Positions 1 through 7,507 of a stretch of DNA of 22,859 bases are shown piece by piece. Both the position numbers and the translations under genes were made by a program. Source of the stretch: Victivallales bacterium (GTDB lineage Bacteria; Verrucomicrobiota; Lentisphaeria; Oligosphaerales; Lenti-02); contig JABGQJ010000031.1 in assembly GCA_018648945.1 (NCBI GenBank), positions 1 to 22,859 on the forward strand. The letters are read 5' to 3'. The notes under the pieces are model-generated. The model did no database searches. It saw nothing but the letters and a program-made list of their open reading frames with translations, and was not told the DNA's origin. The first letter of the stretch is position 1; each line of letters starts with the position of its first letter.

Positions 1-193
1 CGAAGAGATCGCCCAGGAGCATCTCGCCGGTCATGTCGGGCTCGAACCCGGACATCACCGCTATGCCGGCGATCGAGAGCGCGATGCCGGCGAGGCCGGC
101 CGGGCGGAGGCACTCGCCGAAGATGCGCACGGAGGCAATGGCGATGATGGCCGGCGAGAAGTAGACGCCCCGCGCATCGCCGACTCCGGCGGC
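1..193 (-). pseudogene. EamA/DMT transporter-like fragment, no N-terminus, runs off the window
   Basis: Read on the minus strand this frame is open from the left window edge to beyond the stop of the next gene. It encodes about 64 residues resembling the end of the first EamA domain: a hydrophobic helix, the short IFGECLRPAGLAG turn, another hydrophobic helix (GIALSIAGIAVMSG), then GEMLLGDLF, where the second EamA repeat normally begins. EamA proteins are about 10-TM inner-membrane metabolite exporters. The 80 or so residues that should come first are missing, because the sequence immediately upstream is the 3' end of the beta-propeller gene that stops at 201. No convincing start or ribosome binding site is present. 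I infer a truncated gene; an assembly misjoin is the alternative. The family call rests on pattern only. Confidence 0.4.
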
Positions 194-200
194 TGTGGGG

Positions 201-3200
201 CTACTTGCCCCGCCAGCAGCTGATCTTGCCATCGGTCGTGCTGATGAAGAGAGCGCCTTGGCGCACGGCCATGCCGTCCCAGACGGGGGGCGCAGCCAGT
301 TCCATGCGGCCCAGTTCCCGGCCATCCTCATGCGCAAGGGCGAGGATCAGTGCGCCTTCCGCACCAACCATGGCCCGGTCCTGACGGGCGAGCTTCTCTT
401 TGATATCCTGATCGTGTGGTCGCTGATAGGCCTCCTCCTCGTCCACCACATCGGGTGGCCCGGCCACGAACAGGGCGTCTGCGGCGTTCACCAGCGCCCG
501 GCCATAGATGGGGGGAGTCTGCGACCAGCGATGGGTGAACTTCACCTTCGGGCGCAGGACGGGAAGGCCCTTGCGGTCGGTCAGAGGCTTGCCGAAGGAC
601 ATGGCTGCGCCAAACCGGCCCGGCGTCTGGGAGCAGTCCACCGTTCCATGATTGTTGTTGCCACTCAGGTCGTTGGCCTTGCCCCCGTCGAAGGAGTAGC
701 GCAGCACCAAGTCCTCGGGCGGGCCTTCGGCAGAGGTGGCGAGGACAGCGATTTCCTCGACGGTCAGCGCCCGGTGGTAGATGCGCACCTCGTCCACGAC
801 CCCGTCCAAGAGCGTGCCCTTCTTGTAGTTTCCAAGGGGGGAGCCGGCGTCGATCCCGAGCTGCATCGCCTCGTTGGGATCGGCGGTCACGAAGGAGGGT
901 GCTTGGGCTTCGCCCACCTGTTTGCCGTTCACATAGAGCCGGGCCTTCTTGTCCTTGTCCAGGACGCCCGCCAGGTGGACCCAGGTGTTCTTCTCAAGGG
1001 CGGGGCCGGTCACCCGTACTGGCTTGTTGTTGAGCCGCAGAACGAAGATGGGCGCGCTTTCCGCGATGAGGATGCCGTAGCCGTGGGATGACCCCCCCCG
1101 CGCCAGGATCGCTCCCTTGTCTTTGCGGAGCATTGCCCAGGCTGAGACGGTGAGGGGTATCCCCTTCGGGTTCAGGCTCTCCGTCTTGGCTACGGAAACC
1201 GCCCCCGGCACGAGGCCGGCCTTGGGGCCGGTGAGCTCCGGATCGCGGTCGGAGGCGAACACGTGGTATTCCATCGGCACCGACCACTCGAAGTACTCCG
1301 GCCGCCGGCCAAAGCCGTAGACGCTCGTCTCGTTGAAGGAGAGGATACGCCCGGCGGGCGTGAACTGCCCGGCCCGGTGGTACCAGTTGCAGCCCGAGGA
1401 GTAGCGGCGACCGAATAGCCAGTAGGAACGGTGCAGCCAGTCGCCATCGAGGAAGCCGTTGGGGCAGAAGAGATGCCGGTCGTCGCCTTCCTGGGCTCCC
1501 GCGAGTTTGGCCGGCTCCATCGGCTGCGGCGTGGGCGTCTCAATCTTGCCTTCCAGCGTCAGACGCTGGGAGCGCATGTAGATGCTCTTGCCATCGCTGG
1601 AGAGTACATCGGGCAACCCGACGGGCATATTCAGGGTCTGGACGAGTTCCTGAAGATTCTTGTCGGTGTCCCCGATGGTCTCGTCAAGGATCGTCTCGCC
1701 GGTCAGTCTGCCGGTCTTCACATCCACCCGACAGAGCCGCATGCCCTTGTCCAGGAAGACAGAGCGTCCGGCCACGAAATGGGCGGCGTCATTCTGCACC
1801 AGCACGCTACCCGATACGGGCCAAGCCGACTCCAGCTGCTCGTAGGCGGGGAGCAGACGGTCGCCGGGCGCCCCCCGGAACCGCCAGCAGAGCGCGCCGT
1901 CGCTGGTGCGCAGGCAGTAGGCCCAGCCATCGGCCGAGCCGAAGACGGCGCGGCCCCGATGGAGAGTGGGCGGGGAGTCCACGCGCCCGCCTGCTGTGAA
2001 CCGCCAGCGGACCTTACCGGTATTCGCGTCCAAGCCATAGACAGCGTGGGCATCGACTGCGGCCACGCAGGCCAGGTCGCCGACGATGACCGGGGGCGTC
2101 AAGCGGCCTTTGAGCTCGATCTCCCAGGCCTTGGTCAGCTTGGTGCCGACCGTGGCGGTTGTGGAGCCGCTGCGCACGGGATCGTGACGGTATGTGGGCC
2201 AATCAGTAGGCGCATTGGGCGCCGTCAATGGCGTATCGTAGGCGGGGCCTCTGACTAGCCGGGGGGCCTTCCGGGCGGCTTCGGCCAGGGGAGACCTCTG
2301 CTTGCTGCCGGCCAGGGCATTGAAGCCGAAGAGCTTGGTTTCCATATAGCAGGCACAACTATGGGGCGGGGCGTAGGTCAACCCGTTGGCGGGCATGATG
2401 CCGTAGATGCAGCCGCCGCGAACCCAGTGATTGATGTCCCAGCTCTTCTTGCGGAAATCGACAAACTCAATTCCGGTGCGCGAAGGTAGCAGGAAGTTCT
2501 TGGTGGCCTTGCTGCGGTGGCAGCGATGGTGGAACCAGTAGGTCTTGACGTCGGGAGGGAATTCCACCTTCACTTCGCCGGTGCGGGGGTCGCGCCCGCG
2601 CCAGATGCCGTCGTTCTTGCCGCTGCCGATGGCGGCGTTCCAGACGAGACCGTTTACCACCATGAGATCCTGCTGGGAAGCGTGTCCGCTGGGCGGGTGG
2701 GGCGCGGTCCACAGGATCTTGCCCGTGATCGCGTCCACGCCGCGCAGTTTGCGGTCGCCGCCGGTGAAGAGGATCGTGTCCTTGTAGACGATGAGATTGG
2801 GGCCAAACGCGCGGGAGATGTACTTGCGGCGGGAGACGGGCTCCGACTCCCAGAGCTTCTTGCCAGTCGCCCTGTCCAGTGCCACAATACGTCCGCCGTT
2901 GTGGAAGTAGGCCTTCTGGGGGCCTAGCGACATGGACATGGGGGTGATCTTGCCCACGTATCGCCAACGCTCGCCGCCACTCCTCGCGTCGAAGGCCCGG
3001 ATCGTGCGGGGTTTCTCGTCCCAGCCGCGTATCTTGCCCAGGCGCTTGGTGTCGTTCCAGGTGCCGGTGCGGTCGGGGATGAAGGGCTCGAGCTTGGTGG
3101 GGGCGGGGTTGGTCACCGCATGGACGACCCCGTCGTCCACCAGGATGCACTCGGTGTTCCGGGTGTTGGCATAGGTGCGGACGGTCTTGCCAGTGGCCGC

Positions 3201-4067
3201 ATCGAGCGCGGTGACTTGGGCTTCGAGCCCGAGGGTCACGTAGACCCGGTCGCCCACGGTGACCAGGCGTTGAGCCAGATCTGCGGGCCCGCTCTTGAGC
3301 CCCCAGAGGTGGAAGTGCCAGGTGGGAATGTCACGTTTCCACAGAATCGTGCCGTTGAATGCATCCCGCGCGATGAGCTTCCATTTGGGGGGCAGCTGTA
3401 CGATTGCGCGCGACCCCTCGTCCATGATGTAGAAGATCCGCCCACCGGTTGTGACCAGCGCGCTCATGCTCGCCATGCGGTCGTGATGGCGAGACCATTT
3501 CGGGCTGCCTACCCACTGCAGGTGGCGCGGGGGCTGGACTTGGTCGTCCTGGGCCACGGGATTGCCGTCCGGGCCGTGGAGCCAGTGGGTCCAATCGTCG
3601 ATATCGGTGGGGCGGGGTTTGCGCGTCATGCGCCACTTCTCGCCAACCAGCGTGCAAACCGCGCCATTCGGGACGACCACCCGCTGCAACTCGACCGCAG
3701 TCAGGCCGGGGCGCGGCGTGGTGATCAGGACCAGATTCGCCAGGTTATCCACCAAAGGCAGAAACGGCGCGTCCCAGTGCCGGACGGAGATGCGCCCGTA
3801 CATGCCCAGCTTGTGCAGTCGCTCCTGCGCCCGTTTCGCTACCGCCGCATCGGCGGTCAGGCCAAGCGCCAGCACGTTCTTCTGTTTGCCCAACTCCGCC
3901 AGCAGTTCGCCATCGCCGCAGCCCACCTGCACGATCATCCCGCCTGCGAATCCAGTGGCGGCTCGCAGGCTCTGCACCACCTCTGCTGGCGAGGCCCCCC
4001 ACACAGTCGAGAGCATGGCTAGTGCAAGGATCAGGGCGATGCGGGGGAGGAGGGCACTGCGCAACAT
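201..4067 (-). CDS. Secreted methyltransferase-fold / PQQ-like beta-propeller / LamG fusion protein
   Basis: 1288 residues. A signal peptide covers about residues 1-24 (two Arg, hydrophobic core, WGA end). Residues about 30-150 resemble a class I SAM-methyltransferase: VQVGCGDGE at 46-54 is a motif-I-like loop, followed by an acidic turn and LVLITTPRPG. A conserved linker (DIDDWTHWLHG) leads into PQQ-like propeller repeats with many ALDAATGK/GVDAITGK/GLDANTGK blade ends, in two blocks (about 170-590 and 610-900). Residues 569-574 (HSCACY) are shared with the paralogue at 13490-16618. A LamG/concanavalin-like segment fills about 945-1160, then the last propeller strands end in SCWRGK. The start is supported by GGAGA 7-8 bases upstream. 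The protein is probably periplasmic or extracellular. SAM is not expected there, so I infer a binding or structural role for the methyltransferase fold. Substrate and partners are unknown. It is divergent from glmM. Confidence 0.85.
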   Translation of the reverse strand: MLRSALLPRIALILALAMLSTVWGASPAEVVQSLRAATGFAGGMIVQVGCGDGELLAELGKQKNVLALGLTADAAVAKRAQERLHKLGMYGRISVRHWDAPFLPLVDNLANLVLITTPRPGLTAVELQRVVVPNGAVCTLVGEKWRMTRKPRPTDIDDWTHWLHGPDGNPVAQDDQVQPPRHLQWVGSPKWSRHHDRMASMSALVTTGGRIFYIMDEGSRAIVQLPPKWKLIARDAFNGTILWKRDIPTWHFHLWGLKSGPADLAQRLVTVGDRVYVTLGLEAQVTALDAATGKTVRTYANTRNTECILVDDGVVHAVTNPAPTKLEPFIPDRTGTWNDTKRLGKIRGWDEKPRTIRAFDARSGGERWRYVGKITPMSMSLGPQKAYFHNGGRIVALDRATGKKLWESEPVSRRKYISRAFGPNLIVYKDTILFTGGDRKLRGVDAITGKILWTAPHPPSGHASQQDLMVVNGLVWNAAIGSGKNDGIWRGRDPRTGEVKVEFPPDVKTYWFHHRCHRSKATKNFLLPSRTGIEFVDFRKKSWDINHWVRGGCIYGIMPANGLTYAPPHSCACYMETKLFGFNALAGSKQRSPLAEAARKAPRLVRGPAYDTPLTAPNAPTDWPTYRHDPVRSGSTTATVGTKLTKAWEIELKGRLTPPVIVGDLACVAAVDAHAVYGLDANTGKVRWRFTAGGRVDSPPTLHRGRAVFGSADGWAYCLRTSDGALCWRFRGAPGDRLLPAYEQLESAWPVSGSVLVQNDAAHFVAGRSVFLDKGMRLCRVDVKTGRLTGETILDETIGDTDKNLQELVQTLNMPVGLPDVLSSDGKSIYMRSQRLTLEGKIETPTPQPMEPAKLAGAQEGDDRHLFCPNGFLDGDWLHRSYWLFGRRYSSGCNWYHRAGQFTPAGRILSFNETSVYGFGRRPEYFEWSVPMEYHVFASDRDPELTGPKAGLVPGAVSVAKTESLNPKGIPLTVSAWAMLRKDKGAILARGGSSHGYGILIAESAPIFVLRLNNKPVRVTGPALEKNTWVHLAGVLDKDKKARLYVNGKQVGEAQAPSFVTADPNEAMQLGIDAGSPLGNYKKGTLLDGVVDEVRIYHRALTVEEIAVLATSAEGPPEDLVLRYSFDGGKANDLSGNNNHGTVDCSQTPGRFGAAMSFGKPLTDRKGLPVLRPKVKFTHRWSQTPPIYGRALVNAADALFVAGPPDVVDEEEAYQRPHDQDIKEKLARQDRAMVGAEGALILALAHEDGRELGRMELAAPPVWDGMAVRQGALFISTTDGKISCWRGK

Positions 4068-4152
4068 GGACTGTCTCCGGGAGAGGATGGCTGGGCAACT
4101 CCTAATCCTAGCCCTTCCCGTCCATCACGCAAACGGCTCGGGCCACCGTGGG

Positions 4153-4181
4153 TTGCGTGGGCCACGGGGTCACAATATGTT
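4153..4181 (+). promoter_or_regulatory. Possible sigma70-type promoter for the glmM operon
   Basis: The 196-bp gap between the divergent propeller gene and glmM holds TTGCGT (4153-4158), 17 bases, then TATGTT (4176-4181). The spacing is ideal but the hexamers are only partial matches. A GGGCCAC direct repeat lies at 4140 and 4159. Nothing else in this gap looks like a gene. Confidence 0.25.
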
Positions 4182-4263
4182 CCTCTGCTTCCGGCGTCAG
4201 GAGATGGACCGCGATTTCTGGGCACCGACCGCAACCCATTTCGACAACAGGACCTCCCTCTGC

Positions 4264-5613
4264 ATGGGCAAACTATTTGGTACCGATGGGATTCGCGGCA
4301 CGGCGAACATCCATCCGATCACGGCCGAGACCGCGCTGCTGGTCGGCAAGACGACGGCGTACGTTCTTGGTCAGCATTCGAAATCGAAGCGCGTCATTAT
4401 CGGCAAGGACACGCGACTCTCCGGCTACATGCTGGAAACGGCGGTGACCGCCGGGCTGCTCTCCATGGGCATGGATGTCTTCCTCGTCGGCCCCGTGCCC
4501 ACGCCCGCCGTGGCCCATCTGACGCGCTCCATGGGAACCTGCGCCGGTTTCATGCTCACCGCTTCCCACAATCCGGCAGACGACAACGGGATCAAGATCT
4601 TTGGCCCGGACGGCTACAAGCTTTCCGACGAGCTGGAGGGGCGCATTGAAGAGATGGTGCTTGAAGCCACGATCGCCAGCGATCACATCCCCAGTGACCA
4701 GATCGGCAAGGCCTATCTGGTGGAGGATGCGCGCGGGCGTTATATCGAGTATGCCAAGAGCACCATCGACAATCAGAGCTTGGCTGGCTTGAAGGTGGTT
4801 CTGGACTGTGCCAACGGTGCCGCCCACTTTGTGGGGCCTCTGATTTTCCGCGAACTCGGGGCCGAGGTGGTCAAGATGGGGACATCCCCCGACGGTCACA
4901 ACATCAACGACGGGTGTGGTGCCTTGTACCCCGAGAAGCTGGGCCAGTTGGTGCGCGAGACCGGGGCGGATGTGGGGATCGCGCTGGACGGCGATGCCGA
5001 CCGGGTGATCTTCTGCAACGCCCAGGGCCAACCCGTGGATGGCGATAGCATCATGGGGATGTGTGCTCTCGACCTCAAGCGCGATGGCCTGCTGGCCAAG
5101 GACACGCTGGTCGTGACCACCATGAGCAATCTGGGGCTCATCGAGGCCATGCGACAGAACGGCATCCGCGTCGAAGTCACTGACGTGGGCGACCGACAAG
5201 TGATCGAGCGCATGCGGCAGGGGCACTTCAACCTCGGCGGAGAACAGAGCGGGCACGTGATCTTCGGCGACTACACCACCACCGGCGACGGCATTGTGAC
5301 GGCCTTGCACATGCTGGCCATGATGCAGAAACGGCAGTCGTCGCTGGACGACCTGGCCTCCTTCATTCACGCGTATCCGCAGCGTCTGGTGGCGGTGCGG
5401 GTTCAGGCCAAGCCGCCTTTGGCGTCCCTCCCGGGGTTACAGACCGAGATCACGGCCTGTCAGGACGCATTTGGCAGCGCAGGGCGTACCGTGGTTCGCT
5501 ACTCGGGAACCGAGAACAAGCTGCGCATTTTGGTGGAGTGCAAGGACGAAGCCATGGCTGACCACTGGACAGAGCGTCTCGTGGACGCGGCCAAGGAGGA
5601 GATCGGCACATGA
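4264..5613 (+). CDS. glmM: Phosphoglucosamine mutase
   Basis: 449 residues, close to the usual 445-450. It interconverts glucosamine-6-phosphate and glucosamine-1-phosphate in the cytoplasm, on the route to UDP-GlcNAc for peptidoglycan and lipid A. The start MGKLFGTDGIRG is the canonical GlmM N-terminus and has AGGA 11 bases upstream. The same frame is open back to 3562, but that extension is antisense to the propeller gene and carries no family sequence. The phosphoserine loop TASHNP is at residues 99-104 (Ser101). The Mg-binding loop DGDADR, the sugar-binding GGEQSGH and the C-terminal phosphate loop RYSGTE are all present. Its TGA stop overlaps the ATG of the next gene (ATGA at 5610-5613), which implies translational coupling. 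No domain is missing. Confidence 0.96.
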   Translation: MGKLFGTDGIRGTANIHPITAETALLVGKTTAYVLGQHSKSKRVIIGKDTRLSGYMLETAVTAGLLSMGMDVFLVGPVPTPAVAHLTRSMGTCAGFMLTASHNPADDNGIKIFGPDGYKLSDELEGRIEEMVLEATIASDHIPSDQIGKAYLVEDARGRYIEYAKSTIDNQSLAGLKVVLDCANGAAHFVGPLIFRELGAEVVKMGTSPDGHNINDGCGALYPEKLGQLVRETGADVGIALDGDADRVIFCNAQGQPVDGDSIMGMCALDLKRDGLLAKDTLVVTTMSNLGLIEAMRQNGIRVEVTDVGDRQVIERMRQGHFNLGGEQSGHVIFGDYTTTGDGIVTALHMLAMMQKRQSSLDDLASFIHAYPQRLVAVRVQAKPPLASLPGLQTEITACQDAFGSAGRTVVRYSGTENKLRILVECKDEAMADHWTERLVDAAKEEIGT

Positions 5614-6485
5614 TCGCCAAGCTCCTGCCCCCTGGGGACGACCTTTGCTGCGAACCGCTGACCTGTACGCGCGCCCTCGCGGAGATCCCGGTGGCCAATC
5701 GCCCGCTGGGCGATGCGATTCGGGCGCGGGTCGAGGCGCTGGAGGGCTCGGTTCTCGCCCAACGGGTGGACTGCTGGCTTGCCGACTCCTGCCTCCGGGC
5801 TCTGGCCCGCGAAACGGCGGCCATCCTCATGCTGGACGGCGAGGAGCTGGCCTGGGTGTCAGCCGATGGCGAACGCCCGGCGGATGCCCCTCAGATCCAG
5901 GCCGGAGAAGACACCTTCCGCATCCGCTATGCCTGGGATCTCCTGCGGGTGAACGAGCTACTGATCGGGGCGCTGACCGACGACGTGATTGAGGGGGAAC
6001 TCAGCGACCGCGCGACCGTGGATGGCGTGCTGGTCCTCGGCGAAGGCTCGCGGATTCTGCCCGGCGTCTATGTCGAAGGCAACGCCGTGGTCGGGCGCAA
6101 CTGCAAGGTCGGCCCGAACTGCTACCTGCGCGGCAATACCGCCATCGGCGACAACTGCCACATCGGGCAGGCGGTCGAGATCAAGAACTCGATCCTCATG
6201 GCCAATGTCGGCATGGGGCATCTGAGTTACTGTGGCGACTCCATCGTGGGCAAGGGGACGAACTTCGGGGCCGGGACCATCACTGCCAACTTCCGTCACG
6301 ACGGCAAGAGCCACCGCTCCATGGTTGACGGCGCACTGGTCGATACCGGTCGCCACAAGTTCGGAAGCATCATCGGCGACGACGTGCACACCGGCATCCA
6401 CACCTCCATCTACCCGGGGCGCAAGCTCTGGCCCCACACCTCCACTCGCCCCGGCGATGTGGTGCAACGCGACCTCACCGAGTAA
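5610..6485 (+). CDS. Stand-alone left-handed beta-helix acyltransferase, GlmU C-domain-like
   Basis: 291 residues. Residues about 130-275 form hexapeptide-repeat strands (VVGRNCKVGPN, AIGDNCHIG), then GHLSYCGDSIVG and NFGAGTITANF, which match the acetyltransferase half of GlmU and its archaeal-type relatives. His204 in GHLSYCGD lines up with the GlmU catalytic histidine. The N-terminal 100 residues lack the G-x-G-T-x-M pyrophosphorylase signature, so this is not a full bifunctional GlmU. With glmM directly upstream and overlapping, the likely reaction is N-acetylation of glucosamine-1-phosphate, leaving uridylylation to another enzyme. That assignment is inference; another sugar-phosphate or sugar-nucleotide acceptor is possible. 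A 13-base gap follows before the next gene. Confidence 0.8.
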   Translation: MIAKLLPPGDDLCCEPLTCTRALAEIPVANRPLGDAIRARVEALEGSVLAQRVDCWLADSCLRALARETAAILMLDGEELAWVSADGERPADAPQIQAGEDTFRIRYAWDLLRVNELLIGALTDDVIEGELSDRATVDGVLVLGEGSRILPGVYVEGNAVVGRNCKVGPNCYLRGNTAIGDNCHIGQAVEIKNSILMANVGMGHLSYCGDSIVGKGTNFGAGTITANFRHDGKSHRSMVDGALVDTGRHKFGSIIGDDVHTGIHTSIYPGRKLWPHTSTRPGDVVQRDLTE

Positions 6486-6498
6486 GGACCGTACCCCC

Positions 6499-7449
6499 AT
6501 GCAACCTGTGAAAGTTGGCGTGATTGGCACCGGTTCCCTGGGATTCCGCCATGTGCAGGGCTATCAGGCCGCCACAGGCGTCGAGCTTGTGGGCATCTAC
6601 GACATCAACCCCGAAACCCAGAGCCGCATCTGTGCCGAGTGTGGCGTGCATGGCTTTGCCAACGCGGACGAAGTGATCGAGGCCGCCGAGGCGGCGAGCG
6701 TGGTCGTGCCCAGCGATCAGCACTACGAAGTGGCTCGACCGGTTCTCGAAGCAGGCCGACATCTCCTGGTCGAGAAGCCCCTCACCAACAACTTGGCCCA
6801 GGCCGAGGAACTGGCTGCCTTGGCAGCGGAACGGGATCTGCTGATGGCCGTGGGGCACCTGGAGGAGTTCAATCCCGTGCTTCCCTTGCTGAATCAGGTC
6901 CCCGGCCCGCCCCGGTTCATCCGGGCCGAGCGTTTTGCGCCCTATCCGCCCCAGCGCCGCCCTCTCAGACCGCGTGGCTGCGAGGTCAGCGTGGTCCTGG
7001 ATCTGATGATCCACGACCTCGATGTGGTCCTCACTCTGGTGGGCGGGGACATCGTCGAGATCGAGGCTACTGGCCAGACCCTGATCAGCGAGAGCGAGGA
7101 CATTGCCTGGGCGCGTCTTGTGTTCGCCAACGGCTGCATCGCCGAAGTGGCGGCAAGTCGCGTGAACCCGGCGCCGTCCCGGCAGCTTTTCGTGGCCAAG
7201 GATAGTGCCCATTTCGCCCTTGGCTACGCCACGCAGGAAGGGACTCTCACCCGCTGGGATGCAGACGGCACTCAGACGGTCCAACTCACTCCCGAGCGCC
7301 GCAATCCCCTCTTCGACGAGCTCCAGGACTTCGCCGACTGTGTTGCCGCCCGCCGCGCCGGCCAGTCCCGCACCCCTCGCGTCCCCGGCGCCGCCGGCCT
7401 CCGCGCTCTGCGCCTGGCCATGCGGGTCCAGGACGCCATCCGGTCGTAG
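6499..7449 (+). CDS. Gfo/Idh/MocA oxidoreductase, GnnA (UDP-GlcNAc 3-dehydrogenase)-like
   Basis: 316 residues from the ATG at 6499, which has AAGGA 10 bases upstream; the frame is open further back to 6232 but only over the preceding gene. The N-terminal Rossmann domain has GVIGTGSLG (residues 7-15) and the family EKP signature (92-94). The next segment AVGHLEEFNP and the VVLDLMIHDLDVVL stretch (about 165-178, His172) resemble the branch that includes GnnA, which oxidises the 3-OH of UDP-GlcNAc before transamination to a 2,3-diamino sugar for lipid A. Third gene of the glmM operon, so an amino-sugar nucleotide substrate fits. No aminotransferase (GnnB-like) gene is in the window. The family is certain; the exact substrate is inferred from motifs and neighbours. 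Confidence 0.85.
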   Translation: MQPVKVGVIGTGSLGFRHVQGYQAATGVELVGIYDINPETQSRICAECGVHGFANADEVIEAAEAASVVVPSDQHYEVARPVLEAGRHLLVEKPLTNNLAQAEELAALAAERDLLMAVGHLEEFNPVLPLLNQVPGPPRFIRAERFAPYPPQRRPLRPRGCEVSVVLDLMIHDLDVVLTLVGGDIVEIEATGQTLISESEDIAWARLVFANGCIAEVAASRVNPAPSRQLFVAKDSAHFALGYATQEGTLTRWDADGTQTVQLTPERRNPLFDELQDFADCVAARRAGQSRTPRVPGAAGLRALRLAMRVQDAIRS

Positions 7450-7507
7450 CCCCTCTGCAGCCCTCTGGTCCTGCCTGATTGGGGACGTGCTACCGCAGCC
7501 CCTTCGT

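Noticed and set aside
3562..4263. In-frame extension of glmM 234 codons upstream
   Set aside because: It is antisense to the propeller gene, carries no GlmM-like sequence, and MGKLFGTDGIRG at 4264 is the canonical start with a ribosome site.
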